Of a stretch of DNA of 64,000 nt, positions 1 to 8,073 are shown piece after piece. The stretch covers positions 720,868 through 784,867 of the forward strand of contig NZ_CP059563.1 in the NCBI RefSeq assembly GCF_014054725.1, in the 5' to 3' direction. Within the stretch, counting starts at the first letter, position 1. The number at the start of each line of letters is the position of its first letter. Source of the DNA: Conchiformibius steedae (GTDB lineage: Bacteria; Pseudomonadota; Gammaproteobacteria; Burkholderiales; Neisseriaceae). The notes beneath the pieces are model-generated. The model searched no databases and had not been told where the DNA came from. It saw only the letters and a list, made by a program, of their open reading frames with translations. The translations under genes and the position numbers were made by a program.

Positions 1-1
1 G

Positions 2-424
2 TGGCAGCACAATATCGGGCGCGGACAATCCCCCGCCGCAGCGATGGGCGATGCGGTGCTGCAGATTCGCGGCGGTTTTGAACGCGATTGGGGCGTGCCG
101 CAGCGTTATTCGGCGGTAATGCGTGAGATTTGGCTGATGCAGCCGCAGTTTGCTCATCAGCGTGGTGGTCGTCCGTTTCGTCTTTTGGCACAACCGCGTT
201 TTCGTGCTGCTTATGATTTTCTGCTGATTCGGGCGGCGGCGGGCGAAGCCGATGCACAAACGGCAGAATGGTGGACACGGTTTCAAGCAGCCAATGAAGC
301 GCAACGCAAGCAGATGACCGCAGCCCAATCCAATACCTCTTCAGGCGATGCGCCCGCCAAGAAAAAGCGCCGCCGCAGACGGCGCAAATCGGCTGCTTCT
401 GCGAATAAAGCATCAGAAAGTTAA
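2..424 (+). CDS. pcnB: Poly(A) polymerase I, C-terminal part (cut by window edge)
   Basis: Adds poly(A) tails to RNA 3' ends, marking them for decay, in the cytoplasm. Only the last ~140 residues are in the window; the reading frame is open from base 2, so the gene starts upstream. The visible part carries the conserved C-terminal block REIWLMQ...RPFRLLAQPRFRAAYDFLLIRA typical of PcnB, followed by AEWW and then a lysine/arginine-rich tail (KKKRRRRRRK) that suits RNA binding. The catalytic nucleotidyltransferase head cannot be seen. A strong hairpin follows directly. The basic tail is longer than needed for the fold but is common in beta-proteobacterial members (family knowledge). Confidence 0.85.
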   Translation, partial: WQHNIGRGQSPAAAMGDAVLQIRGGFERDWGVPQRYSAVMREIWLMQPQFAHQRGGRPFRLLAQPRFRAAYDFLLIRAAAGEADAQTAEWWTRFQAANEAQRKQMTAAQSNTSSGDAPAKKKRRRRRRKSAASANKASES

Positions 425-428
425 AAAA

Positions 429-462
429 ATCCCCGTATGGTAAGCATACGGGGATGGGTTTT
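429..462 (+). terminator. Intrinsic terminator of pcnB
   Basis: An 11-bp perfect stem (ATCCCCGTATG / CATACGGGGAT) with a 5-base loop, followed by GGGTTTT, starts 5 bases after the pcnB stop. Confidence 0.8.
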
Positions 463-501
463 CATCTGATAGACAGTACACAACAATTTTTCAACACTGT
501 T

Positions 502-527
502 CCCTCCCCCGTTTTTACGGGGGAGGG
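502..527. repeat. Short palindromic repeat, copy 1
   Basis: A perfect 10-bp stem CCCTCCCCCG / CGGGGGAGGG with a 6-base T/A loop. A near copy with one mismatch lies at 28649-28674 between macA and macB. It sits between the convergent pcnB and ppk2 genes. Confidence 0.6.
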
Positions 528-534
528 CGTAATG

Positions 535-560
535 GGCAAAGCAAATAGGGACACGCCCTA
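535..560. repeat. Orphan right end of MITE-A
   Basis: This 26-bp stretch differs by one base from the right end of the complete element at 54177-54340 (GGCAAAGCAAATAGGGACAC then GCCCTA). No left end is found nearby, so it is a remnant or solo end. Confidence 0.6.
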
Positions 561-571
561 ATCCGATTGCA

Positions 572-1492
572 TTAACCGCGGTCTTGCGTGGTTTTGTTCA
601 TATCGGGGTGCATCACGATTTGCGGGTCCACTGCGCCGATGGCTTTCAGGTCTTTGCCCGGATAATCCAGCGTGTGCAGGAAATAGCGGATGCAGTTCAA
701 ACGTGCACGTTTTTTGTCGTCCGATTTGATGATAACCCACGGAGAGTCTTTGGTGTGGGTGTGGAAGAACATGGCGTTTTTCGCTTCGGTGTAGTCGTTC
801 CAACGGTCCAGTGATTGGATGTCAACGGGCGAGAGTTTCCAGTGTTTCAGCGGGTCGTCGTAACGCGACACAAAACGGCGCAGCTGTTCTTCTTGAGAAA
901 CAGAAAACCAAAATTTAAACAAATGGATACCGCTGGATACCAGCATGCGCTCCAATTCGGGGGCTTGGCGCATAAACATCATGTATTCGTGCGGTTCGCA
1001 AAAGCCCATTACGCGTTCCACACCGGCGCGGTTGTACCAAGAACGGTCAAAAAACACGATTTCGCCGGCAGTGGGCAGGTTTTGGATATAGCGTTGGAAA
1101 TACCATTGTCCGCGTTCGGTTTCGGTGGGTTTTTCCAATGCCACCACGCGCGCACCGCGCGGGTTAAGATGTTCCATAAAGCGTTTGATGGTACCGCCTT
1201 TGCCTGCCGCATCGCGCCCTTCAAATAAACCGACAATTTTCTCGCCGCTGTCTTTTACCCAGCTTTGTACTTTCAGCAGCTCAACTTGCAGTTTTTTCTT
1301 TTCTTTTTCGTATTCGCGCCGTTTCATACGGGTTTTGTAGGGATAATCGGCGGGCAGGGGCGCACTGCCGCTGTCTTCCTTGCTGGCGCGTCCGCGGTGT
1401 TCGATAACAGCCTGTTTAAAAACGCTCAAGCTTTCTTGTTCCTGCTCGGTCAGGGCAATTTTTTCAAAGGGTTTCAGTTGCGGTTCGGTCAT
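572..1492 (-). CDS. ppk2: Polyphosphate kinase 2
   Basis: Transfers phosphate between polyphosphate and nucleotides (class I PPK2 mainly ADP to ATP; family knowledge). The 306-residue protein has the Walker A loop GRDAAGKGGTIKRF near residue 96, the Walker B region FFDRSWYNRAGVERVMGF and the following lid region, as in single-domain class I enzymes. The chosen start, ATG at 1492, has AAAGG upstream at good distance; an upstream in-frame ATG at 1579 lies inside the divergent promoter region and lacks homology. It is divergently transcribed from pabB/C. No defects seen. Confidence 0.92.
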   Translation of the reverse strand: MTEPQLKPFEKIALTEQEQESLSVFKQAVIEHRGRASKEDSGSAPLPADYPYKTRMKRREYEKEKKKLQVELLKVQSWVKDSGEKIVGLFEGRDAAGKGGTIKRFMEHLNPRGARVVALEKPTETERGQWYFQRYIQNLPTAGEIVFFDRSWYNRAGVERVMGFCEPHEYMMFMRQAPELERMLVSSGIHLFKFWFSVSQEEQLRRFVSRYDDPLKHWKLSPVDIQSLDRWNDYTEAKNAMFFHTHTKDSPWVIIKSDDKKRARLNCIRYFLHTLDYPGKDLKAIGAVDPQIVMHPDMNKTTQDRG

Positions 1493-1572
1493 GGTCGTAC
1501 CTTTCAGTGGGGAAAAGGTGGCGCGGGTGCGCCTGTTGATTATAAAACCGATTTTAACACAAATTAACGTGT

Positions 1573-1599
1573 TTGACACGGGCGCATCCGCTATATAAT
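1573..1599 (+). promoter_or_regulatory. Probable sigma-70 promoter for pabB/C
   Basis: TTGACA at 1573-1578 and TATAAT at 1594-1599 with a 15-bp spacer, shorter than ideal. The mRNA would start about 25 bases before the pabB/C start. Confidence 0.55.
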
Positions 1600-1633
1600 C
1601 GCCCGTTTATCAAAATTAGGGAAAGGGTGTGTG

Positions 1634-3385
1634 ATGCAGCCGTTTGTGTTGTTTGACGATGCCGTAGCGGGGCAGGCAAAGCTGCTGCACGGTTTTGTTG
1701 ATGAAGATGTGTTGGACGTGTGGGCGGGTTTGGACGACTGTTTGCAGCGTGGTTGGGCGCAAGGGCATCATGCAGCATTGGCAGTGGATTATGCGTTTGC
1801 AGCGGGTGGGGTGGCGCGTGTGTTGTGGTTTACTCATCAAGAGCCTGTGGAAGATGTAAATACATGGTTGGCACAATACAGCGGCGATGCGGGGGTATCG
1901 TGTCCGCAGCCCAATATCAGCGAAAGTGAATATCTCGACACCGTGGCGCGGATTCAAGCTGCGATTGCGCGTGGCGAAACCTATCAAATCAACTATACCC
2001 AACGTTTGCACCTGCACGCCTATGGCGCACCGCCGCGCCTGTATGCCCGTTTGCGCCAAAACGTACCTTATGCCGCTTTGATGCGTTTGCCAGCCCGTGC
2101 AGACGCACCCGATTGGCTATTGTGTTTTTCGCCCGAATTGTTTTTACGCATAGACGAAACAGGTCTGATCCGCACCGAACCGATGAAAGGCACAGCCCCG
2201 CGTTTGGGCGACAGCCAAGACGCGCAACGCGCCGAATCGTTACGTCAAGACCCAAAAAACCGTGCCGAAAACACCATGATTGTGGATTTATTACGCAACG
2301 ATTTGGGCAAAATCGCCGAAACAGGCAGCGTGAGCGTACCCGAACCGTTTAAAGTCTCGCCCTTTGGCAGCGTGTGGCAGATGACCAGCACTGTGTGCGC
2401 CCGTTTGCCCGCTGCCACGCCCTTGGCAACGGTGTTGTCTGCCACTTTCCCCTGCGGCAGCATCACAGGCGCACCCAAGCGCAAAAGCATGGAAATCATT
2501 GATTTATTGGAAACTGCGCCGCGTGGTTTGTACACGGGCAGTATTGGTTGGATTGAACCTTGCCCCGATAGTGTTTTGGGTTACCGTGCCTGTTTAAACG
2601 TGCTGATTCGCACCCTGTGCCTATATCCAAATCATCAGGATAAGAGCCTGTGGCGCGGCGAATACGGCGTAGGCAGCGGCATTGTTACCGACAGCATTGC
2701 CGCGGACGAATACACCGAATGTGCTTGGAAAGCCCGTTTTCTGAGTGAATTGCGCCCTGAACACGGCATTTTGGAAACCATGCGTGTGGAAAACGGTACG
2801 ATTCCCCATTTGCCGCTGCACCTGCAACGTTTGCAGGAATCGGCGCACGCACTCAATATTCCCTGTCAAACCGCAGCCATTTACCAGCAAGCCTGCGCCC
2901 GCGCCGCTGCTTTGGGGCAAGGCGTGTTCCGTTTGCGTTTGGTATTGTCGCCGCAGGGCGAATGTGGGTGGACGGATGCGCCCCTGTCTACCGCGCCCGA
3001 ACCTTATGTTTTGATTTCAGAAACGGTATTGCCCACGCACGACTTTTTGCGCCGCCACAAAACCACGCGTCGTCAGATTTTTGACCAAACATGGCGCAAC
3101 GCCCAAGCACAGGGCGCGTTTGATGCCTTGTTCTTTGATGAAAGCGGAGCACTGTTAGAAGGCGGGCGCAGCAGCGTGATGATTGAATTAGACGGCGAAA
3201 TGCTGATTCCCGATGGCGATGTGCTGCACGGTATCGCCCGCCGTTGGTTGTGCGCTGCTTATCCGCAGGTAAAAATAGCGCGTATCAGCCGCGACATGCT
3301 GTTTCGTGCCGAAAAAATCTGCTTGGGTAATGCCCTGCATGCTTGGTTTACCGTAAAATTGCTGCAAAAAAACCACATAATTTAA
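1634..3385 (+). CDS. pabB/pabC: Fused aminodeoxychorismate synthase component I / aminodeoxychorismate lyase
   Basis: Makes p-aminobenzoate for folate from chorismate. The first ~360 residues are a TrpE/PabB chorismate-binding domain, shown by GETYQINYTQR, EPMKGTAPR, NRAENTMIVDLLRNDLG and the FPCGSITGAPK signature; the last ~210 are a PLP fold-type IV lyase (PabC), shown by GILETMRVENG, FDALFFDESG and LLEGGRSSVM. ATG 1634 has GAAAGGG six bases upstream; GTG 1631 is in frame but too close to it. At 583 residues it is one uninterrupted fusion, so both steps after the PabA amidotransferase are on one chain. The PabA partner is not in this window. Confidence 0.92.
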   Translation: MQPFVLFDDAVAGQAKLLHGFVDEDVLDVWAGLDDCLQRGWAQGHHAALAVDYAFAAGGVARVLWFTHQEPVEDVNTWLAQYSGDAGVSCPQPNISESEYLDTVARIQAAIARGETYQINYTQRLHLHAYGAPPRLYARLRQNVPYAALMRLPARADAPDWLLCFSPELFLRIDETGLIRTEPMKGTAPRLGDSQDAQRAESLRQDPKNRAENTMIVDLLRNDLGKIAETGSVSVPEPFKVSPFGSVWQMTSTVCARLPAATPLATVLSATFPCGSITGAPKRKSMEIIDLLETAPRGLYTGSIGWIEPCPDSVLGYRACLNVLIRTLCLYPNHQDKSLWRGEYGVGSGIVTDSIAADEYTECAWKARFLSELRPEHGILETMRVENGTIPHLPLHLQRLQESAHALNIPCQTAAIYQQACARAAALGQGVFRLRLVLSPQGECGWTDAPLSTAPEPYVLISETVLPTHDFLRRHKTTRRQIFDQTWRNAQAQGAFDALFFDESGALLEGGRSSVMIELDGEMLIPDGDVLHGIARRWLCAAYPQVKIARISRDMLFRAEKICLGNALHAWFTVKLLQKNHII

Positions 3386-3521
3386 CCTTTTCTTGCGCTT
3401 GGTTAAAAAAACGCCAGTTTTGCTGCCACAATTCCAACAATCGGATTACAATAATAACGTCTGCTTACAGGCGTTGAGTTTCATTTCCTTACTTTTCCTT
3501 AAATGCAGGAGTGTGTCAAAT

Positions 3522-4274
3522 ATGAAAAAGATTGTTTTGGGTTTGTTGTTGGGTATGGGTTTGTCGGGCGCAGCTTTGGCAAACGACTCTGCAGACAAAA
3601 AATTTGAAGTGTACGGTAAAGCAGGTCTGCCGAATATTGCCGTGGGTGGCGGTTACGGCATTAACGAGCAGCTGACTGTGCGCGGCGATTTGGGTGTGAT
3701 GGGTATTTCACGCGACTTTGACGAAGGCGATGTGAAATACAGTGCCAAATTCCGCAACAATAAAGCCAATGTTTACGCCGATTATTTCCCGATGAGCAAC
3801 GGTTTCCGTTTAACTGGTGGCTTGGCGCTGGGTCGTGCCGAATTGAAAGCAGACGGTACCGCGAAAATTACCCAAAATGCCACATTTGAATTGGGCGGTA
3901 AAGAATACAATGTAACCATTGACGGCAACGATGATAAAGTATCTGCCAAAGTGAAATATCCTGCGGTTTCTCCCTATTTGGGTCTCGGTTGGGGTCATAA
4001 TATCAAAACCGCCAAAGGCGTTTGGGGCTTTACTGCCGATTTGGGCGTGTTTATCGGTTCGCCGAAAACCAGCATCAGTTTGAGCAACAGCCTGAACGAC
4101 AAATTGGTGGTAGCTGAAGCAGCTGCAGGTGCAAGTTTGACTGACGAACAACGCGCACAGGCACAAGCAGAAATTAACCGCCATATTGACGAAGAGAAAA
4201 AGAAAATTCAAGACAAAGTGGCTAAAGTAAAAGTGCTGCCGATGATTTCGGTGGGTGCCAGCTACCGCTTCTAA
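3522..4274 (+). CDS. Outer-membrane beta-barrel protein, function unknown
   Basis: A 250-residue exported protein. Residues 1-20 are a clear signal peptide (MKKIVLGLLLGMGLSGAALA, cleaved before ND). The rest alternates hydrophobic and polar residues in short strands (YGKAGLPNIAVGGGYG, YLGLGWGHNI, WGFTADLGVFIGS), and the chain ends in a strand with terminal phenylalanine (SVGASYRF), the signal for the BAM machinery. A ~45-residue insertion rich in A, E, K and Q before the last strand looks helical and may sit in the periplasm or act as a long loop. ATG 3522 has GCAGGAG upstream and begins the signal peptide. Porin or adhesin roles cannot be separated from sequence alone. Confidence 0.75.
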   Translation: MKKIVLGLLLGMGLSGAALANDSADKKFEVYGKAGLPNIAVGGGYGINEQLTVRGDLGVMGISRDFDEGDVKYSAKFRNNKANVYADYFPMSNGFRLTGGLALGRAELKADGTAKITQNATFELGGKEYNVTIDGNDDKVSAKVKYPAVSPYLGLGWGHNIKTAKGVWGFTADLGVFIGSPKTSISLSNSLNDKLVVAEAAAGASLTDEQRAQAQAEINRHIDEEKKKIQDKVAKVKVLPMISVGASYRF

Positions 4275-4296
4275 TGGTCTGAATGGATATATAAAA

Positions 4297-4327
4297 ACGC
4301 CCCAAAAGATTTTATCTTTTGGGGCGT
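4297..4327. terminator. Bidirectional terminator between convergent genes
   Basis: A 13-bp stem (ACGCCCCAAAAGA / TCTTTTGGGGCGT) with six-base loop; A-rich on the left and T-containing on the right. It separates the barrel gene from the MscS-like gene on the other strand. Confidence 0.75.
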
Positions 4328-4337
4328 CTGCATGGGA

Positions 4338-5720
4338 TTATTTTGATTCGGATACAGTCGTTTCGCTGGGTTTTTCCTTATCTTCTACAGGCAAAACAGC
4401 AGGCGTTTCGCCGTTGTCGTCCTGCAAAATGCGTACTTCGCGCTGTGGATAGGGGAACTCAATGCCTTCTTCGTTAAAACGCTGCCAAATCGTCATCAAA
4501 ATATCGGAAAACAAACCCAAAAAGCCGTTTTCAGGGTCGTTTACCCAAAATCCGACACGCAGGTCAATGCCGTTGTCGCCAAAGCCTGTTAAAAAGGCAT
4601 TGGGCGCGGGGTTGGCAGAAACGCGTTTTTGTGCAGCTGCGGCTTCGGTCAAAATGGCTAAAGCACGCGGTAAATCGGTGTTGTAACCGACTTGTACGTC
4701 CAAGCTCTGCCACAGGGCTTTGCCTGTGTAAGATTCGTTAATCACGGTAGAGGTAACAAAGGTTTCGTTCGGAATCAGGGCTTCTTGTCCGTCTGCGCTG
4801 CGCAATACCACAAAGCGGGAAGTGATTTTACCGACATAGCCGGTAAAGCCGTTTACGTTTAAGCGGTCGCCGGGGCGCACGGAACGGTCTGCCAAAATAA
4901 TAAAGCCCGATACATAGTTGCTGGCGATTTTTTGTAAACCAAAACCCAAGCCCACACCCAAAGCACCACCAAATACCGACAGTACCGTCAAATCAATCCC
5001 CACCAAGGGCAGGGCAATCAGCACCGACAGCACCATAAACAGGCTTTTTACCACTTTGGATAAGACGATACGCAGGTTCATGTCCAAACGTTGGGTGCTC
5101 ATCAGTCTCTCGTCTATCCAGCGTGCCAGCCACATCATCAGCATCATCACGATGCAGACCCACAGCAGACCCGTCAGCACGGTATAGAGGCTTAATTTAT
5201 TGCTGCCTATGGTAAAACTGAGTGATTTCATCCAATCGGTAATGATTTTGTCAATGCCTGATACCCACAGCACAAAACAGCCCCACAGCAGCCCCGACAA
5301 ACGCCGTTCCCATTGTGCGGTAAAACGTCCTTGCGGCAGTGCCAAATGCAGTATTGCCAATACCAAACGGATGCCAATCATCCAGTTGGCAGCCATGGCG
5401 AGCAGTTGTGGCCACACCACCGGATAAGCGGCGATTTTGGCGGCAAGCTGTGCCAGCGATGCGGCGGCAAACATCAGCAGCGGCCAGAAAATACGTTGCC
5501 CGATGTGGCGCAGCGGACGCCAACGCCAATTTTCAATGCTGCGGCGCACGGCGGGATGTTCGGCAATATAAAAACACAGCCATGCTAAAGCAATGGTGAG
5601 CAGCAGTTCCACCCAGCCTGCGGGGGTTTTCAGGCTTTGTGCCAGCATGGGCGCGGTAAAGCCGTGTCCTGCTGCCAGTTCTTGAGAAAAATCGTTAAAC
5701 AAATCGGAAAAGTCGTTCAT
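4338..5720 (-). CDS. MscS-family mechanosensitive channel
   Basis: A 460-residue inner-membrane channel of the MscS superfamily, expected to release solutes on hypo-osmotic shock. About six hydrophobic segments precede the pore helix, which carries the Gly/Ala-rich packing motif VLSVFGGALGVGLGFGLQKIASNYVSG; the beta domain (PGDRLNVNGFTGYVGKI, PNETFVTSTVINE) and a C-terminal alpha/beta domain follow. It is longer at the N-terminus than E. coli MscS (about 286 residues) and nearer to YnaI/YbdG-type members. ATG 5720 has AAAAGGA eight bases upstream; the longer open frame would run through the tRNA-Phe terminator and is rejected. Confidence 0.88.
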   Translation of the reverse strand: MNDFSDLFNDFSQELAAGHGFTAPMLAQSLKTPAGWVELLLTIALAWLCFYIAEHPAVRRSIENWRWRPLRHIGQRIFWPLLMFAAASLAQLAAKIAAYPVVWPQLLAMAANWMIGIRLVLAILHLALPQGRFTAQWERRLSGLLWGCFVLWVSGIDKIITDWMKSLSFTIGSNKLSLYTVLTGLLWVCIVMMLMMWLARWIDERLMSTQRLDMNLRIVLSKVVKSLFMVLSVLIALPLVGIDLTVLSVFGGALGVGLGFGLQKIASNYVSGFIILADRSVRPGDRLNVNGFTGYVGKITSRFVVLRSADGQEALIPNETFVTSTVINESYTGKALWQSLDVQVGYNTDLPRALAILTEAAAAQKRVSANPAPNAFLTGFGDNGIDLRVGFWVNDPENGFLGLFSDILMTIWQRFNEEGIEFPYPQREVRILQDDNGETPAVLPVEDKEKPSETTVSESK

Positions 5721-5779
5721 CGGATTCCTTTTGACGGATAACGGTTGAAAGTGTGTGATGTATGTTTTTTTGATAAAGC

Positions 5780-5808
5780 AACAGCCCGAATAATAAGATT
5801 CGGGCTGT
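5780..5808 (-). terminator. Stem-loop after tRNA-Phe
   Basis: An 11-bp perfect stem (ACAGCCCGAAT / ATTCGGGCTGT) seven bases past the tRNA 3' end. The T tract on the minus strand is weak, so termination strength is uncertain. Confidence 0.55.
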
Positions 5809-5814
5809 GGGATA

Positions 5815-5890
<76 letters not shown>

Positions 5891-5905
5891 TTGCGAAAGA
5901 AAGTG

Positions 5906-5934
5906 ATTAAAACACAAATTTTCCGTTCGGGCAA
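5906..5934 (-). promoter_or_regulatory. Promoter of tRNA-Phe
   Basis: On the minus strand TTGCCC, 17-bp spacer, TTTAAT; the tRNA begins 15 bases downstream. Confidence 0.6.
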
Positions 5935-6003
5935 GTTTTTTGCGGAAATTTTTTGGTGAACGTGGTATGTTTGCTGCTTTCATACTTAAATCAGCTTGTA
6001 AAA

Positions 6004-6402
6004 ATGAAAGAAAAATATTGGTTTATCAATAAATGGTTGTTTTTGGCGTTGTTGTGGTGGCTGGCGGGCGCGTATGCGCTGGTGTGGCGCGAAAGTGCCG
6101 ATATCTCTGCGCCGCCGTTTCCACATTTTGACAAAATGGCACATTTTTTCCTGTTTTTCGCGCAAACATGGTTGTTAGCAAAAATATGGCTGACGGCGCG
6201 GCGGACGTTACCTATTGTACCTTTGCTGGTGTTTGCTTTGGGCAATGCGGTGGCAAGCGAATGGGCACAGGCGGTTTTTACCGTTTCCCGTCAGGCAGAT
6301 GTGTGGGACGGAATAGCAGATATGGCGGGTGCGGCGGCGGCGCTGTATGCGGCAGTCAGCATTCAAAAGATAAGGGCGCGGCGCAGGGCGCAGGAAAGTT
6401 AA
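6004..6402 (+). CDS. VanZ-like membrane protein
   Basis: A 132-residue protein with about four hydrophobic segments (WLFLALLWWLAGAYALVW, MAHFFLFFAQTWLLAKIWL, LPIVPLLVFALGNAVASEW, GIADMAGAAAALYAAV). The spacing of HFDKMAHFFLF, an internal GNAVASEWAQ and the DVWDGIADMAGA near the end follows the VanZ/DUF2809-like pattern (conserved D, E and D in the membrane). Function is unknown. ATG 6004 is the first ATG in frame with the membrane segments but has no good ribosome site; a TTG at 5953 is possible though it lies next to the tRNA promoter. Confidence 0.7.
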   Translation: MKEKYWFINKWLFLALLWWLAGAYALVWRESADISAPPFPHFDKMAHFFLFFAQTWLLAKIWLTARRTLPIVPLLVFALGNAVASEWAQAVFTVSRQADVWDGIADMAGAAAALYAAVSIQKIRARRRAQES

Positions 6403-6468
6403 AATGGTGGCAGAGTCTGTAAAAAAACGGTAACATTTTAGATGGGGCTGGACAGATTGCCCCGACAC

Positions 6469-6485
6469 GGGCAAAATGCCCTTTT
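6469..6485 (+). terminator. Small intrinsic terminator after the VanZ-like gene
   Basis: GGGCA-AAA-TGCCC followed by TTTT, 67 bases past the stop. The rest of 6403-6680 holds two more short inverted repeats (ATGGGA/TCCCAT at about 6617-6647) but no gene. Confidence 0.5.
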
Positions 6486-6680
6486 CAAGTAAAAATGCCA
6501 TGATATCAGGGTGTTTGCCGTGGCAGTCAGCAAGCGGATTACCCTTGTCGGCGTTTTTGAAAAGAGATGGTTTTTGGTTCAATAAGGGGCAAGTCCCCGC
6601 TGTATAAGGCAACATAATGGGATAAAATCAGCTATATTGTCCCATCAGTTGAGAGATTTCAATATTTTAGGAGTTTTATA

Positions 6681-6881
6681 ATGGCTCAATCCAAAATTGC
6701 AGTAAATGGTTTGAAAGACAAAGGCGATGCAGACAAGCTGGTGGCGCAAACGGAACATATTGAAGGGATTCGCTGGATTAATGTCAATGTCGAAGATAGC
6801 TATGTGGTGGTTACGCATACTGATGCGTTTGATGAAGCCGTGTTCAAAGCTGCTGTGGCAGCTGCTGGATTTACCGCGTGA
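6681..6881 (+). CDS. Small heavy-metal-associated-domain-like protein without metal cysteines
   Basis: A 66-residue soluble protein. Its predicted order strand-helix-strand-strand-helix (SKIAVNGL, DKGDADKLVAQTEHIEG, RWINVNVEDSYVVVTH, FDEAVFKAAVAAAGF) and the ending AAGF match the HMA/copper-chaperone fold. The MxCxxC metal loop is missing: the equivalent place reads VNGLKDKGDA, with no cysteine in the whole protein. A clear TAGGAG lies seven bases before the ATG. It may have kept the fold for another ligand or protein partner. Fold assignment is by eye. Confidence 0.6.
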   Translation: MAQSKIAVNGLKDKGDADKLVAQTEHIEGIRWINVNVEDSYVVVTHTDAFDEAVFKAAVAAAGFTA

Positions 6882-6912
6882 TATGATTTGCCCTTAATCT
6901 GTAAATATTCCG

Positions 6913-6932
6913 CCCCCGCCTTGCAGCGGGGG
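6913..6932 (+). terminator. GC-rich hairpin upstream of ribE
   Basis: CCCCCGC / GCGGGGG with a 6-base loop, 31 bases after the HMA-like gene; the T tract is poor. It does not resemble an FMN (RFN) riboswitch. Confidence 0.5.
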
Positions 6933-6940
6933 TGTCGTAT

Positions 6941-6970
6941 TTGGCAAAATATAGCTTGTATCGTTATAAT
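6941..6970 (+). promoter_or_regulatory. Promoter of ribE
   Basis: TTGGCA at 6941-6946, 18-bp spacer, TATAAT at 6965-6970; 29 bases before the ribE start. Confidence 0.65.
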
Positions 6971-6999
6971 TTAGCCATTATTTAAATGGTGAGAGAACA

Positions 7000-7614
7000 A
7001 TGTTTACCGGTATTGTGGCGGGCATGGGCGTTTTAGAAAAAGTACAACGTCCCGCGCCCGATTTTTGCACTTTTCATGTCCGTTTGCCCGAAGGCATGGG
7101 TAAAGATTTGACCGAAGGCGCGTCGGTGGCGCACAACGGCTGCTGTTTAACCGTTACCGCCGTGCAAGGCGATTGCGCCCAATTTGATTTAATGGCAGAA
7201 ACTTTGGCAAAAACCAATTTGGGTGGATTGCAGGAAGGCAGCCGCATCAATATTGAACGCGCAGCCCGCATTGGCGATGAAATCGGCGGACACCTGATGA
7301 GCGGGCATATTTGGGGACAAACCGAAGTGCTGGCAGTAGAGCACAGCGAACACAACTGTACGGTTTGGCTGGCATTGCCCGAAGCCTTGCGCCCCTATGT
7401 GTTGCCCAAAGGCTTTGTCGGTTTGGACGGTTGTAGCCTGACGGTGGGGGAAGTGCGTGATGATGCTTTTTGCGTTTACCTGATTCCTGAGACTCTGCGG
7501 CGCACCCGTTTTAGCGAATGTGAAGCAGGTATGCGGGTCAATATGGAAATCGACCCACAAACCCAAGCTGTGGTAGATAGTGTAAAACGGGTGTTGGCGG
7601 CGCAACAACTGTAG
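7000..7614 (+). CDS. ribE: Riboflavin synthase alpha subunit
   Basis: Converts two 6,7-dimethyl-8-ribityllumazine molecules to riboflavin and a pyrimidine in the cytoplasm. The 204-residue protein shows the internal duplication of the family: the start MFTGIV, then HNGCCLTV in the first lumazine-binding barrel and DGCSLTV in the second, plus NIERAARIGDEIGGHLMSGHI and the motif NMEID near the end. Length is normal for a trimeric RibE. The gene has its own promoter and stands alone; the other rib genes are not in the window. Confidence 0.95.
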   Translation: MFTGIVAGMGVLEKVQRPAPDFCTFHVRLPEGMGKDLTEGASVAHNGCCLTVTAVQGDCAQFDLMAETLAKTNLGGLQEGSRINIERAARIGDEIGGHLMSGHIWGQTEVLAVEHSEHNCTVWLALPEALRPYVLPKGFVGLDGCSLTVGEVRDDAFCVYLIPETLRRTRFSECEAGMRVNMEIDPQTQAVVDSVKRVLAAQQL

Positions 7615-7697
7615 CATTTCGGGCAAGGCGTAAAAACTATTTTTTATTTGAAATAAACAATATGGTTTAAATTGGATAAAAAATTTTATAGCAAGCC

Positions 7698-7726
7698 TTT
7701 ACAAGCAGACAGCAAACAGGCATAAT
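7698..7726 (+). promoter_or_regulatory. Promoter of tRNA-Arg/tRNA-Glu
   Basis: TTTACA at 7698-7703, 17-bp spacer, CATAAT at 7721-7726; tRNA-Arg starts 39 bases on. Confidence 0.6.
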
Positions 7727-7764
7727 TCAATCTTTCTTGATTAGCTGTACGCGCAGCGAGACAT

Positions 7765-7841
7765 GCACCCGTAGCTCAGTTGGATAGAGTATCTGGCTAC
7801 GAACCAGAGGGTCGGGCGTTCGAATCGCTCCGGGTGCGCCA
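7765..7841 (+). tRNA. tRNA-Arg (ACG)
   Basis: A 77-nt cloverleaf with acceptor GCACCCG / CGGGTGC, anticodon loop CTACGAA (ACG, read as ICG after editing), and encoded CCA. Confidence 0.96.
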
Positions 7842-7857
7842 TCAGGAAATACTCTAC

Positions 7858-7932
7858 GCGCCCATCGTCTAGCGGTTAGGACATCGCCCTTTCACGGCGG
7901 TAACCGGGGTTCGATTCCCCGTGGGCGTGCCA
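7858..7932 (+). tRNA. tRNA-Glu (TTC)
   Basis: A 75-nt cloverleaf with anticodon stem CGCCC..GGCGG, loop containing TTC, and encoded CCA. The first acceptor pair is G-U. Confidence 0.95.
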
Positions 7933-7938
7933 AATTCC

Positions 7939-7970
7939 AATAACCCTGTGCTTGCACAGGGTTATTTTTA
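7939..7970 (+). terminator. Terminator of the tRNA-Arg/Glu unit
   Basis: A perfect 12-bp stem AATAACCCTGTG / CACAGGGTTATT, 4-base loop, then TTTTA. Confidence 0.85.
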
Positions 7971-8073
7971 TGTCTATTATCAGTATCTCATAGTTATCAA
8001 ATTATCAATATAATGGCTTAATTGCCTTTCTCATCTCAAAAAATCAAATTTAAATCAAAAGGAAGGAATCAAG

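Noticed and set aside
1493..1579. Upstream ATG (1579) for ppk2
   Set aside because: Would put the coding start inside the divergent promoter; ATG 1492 has the ribosome site and the normal family start.
5953..6003. Longer TTG start for the VanZ-like gene
   Set aside because: Adds residues without similarity and runs into the divergent tRNA-Phe promoter region.
6900..6999. FMN (RFN) riboswitch before ribE
   Set aside because: The leader is under 30 bases from the promoter to the start and lacks the conserved RFN words.
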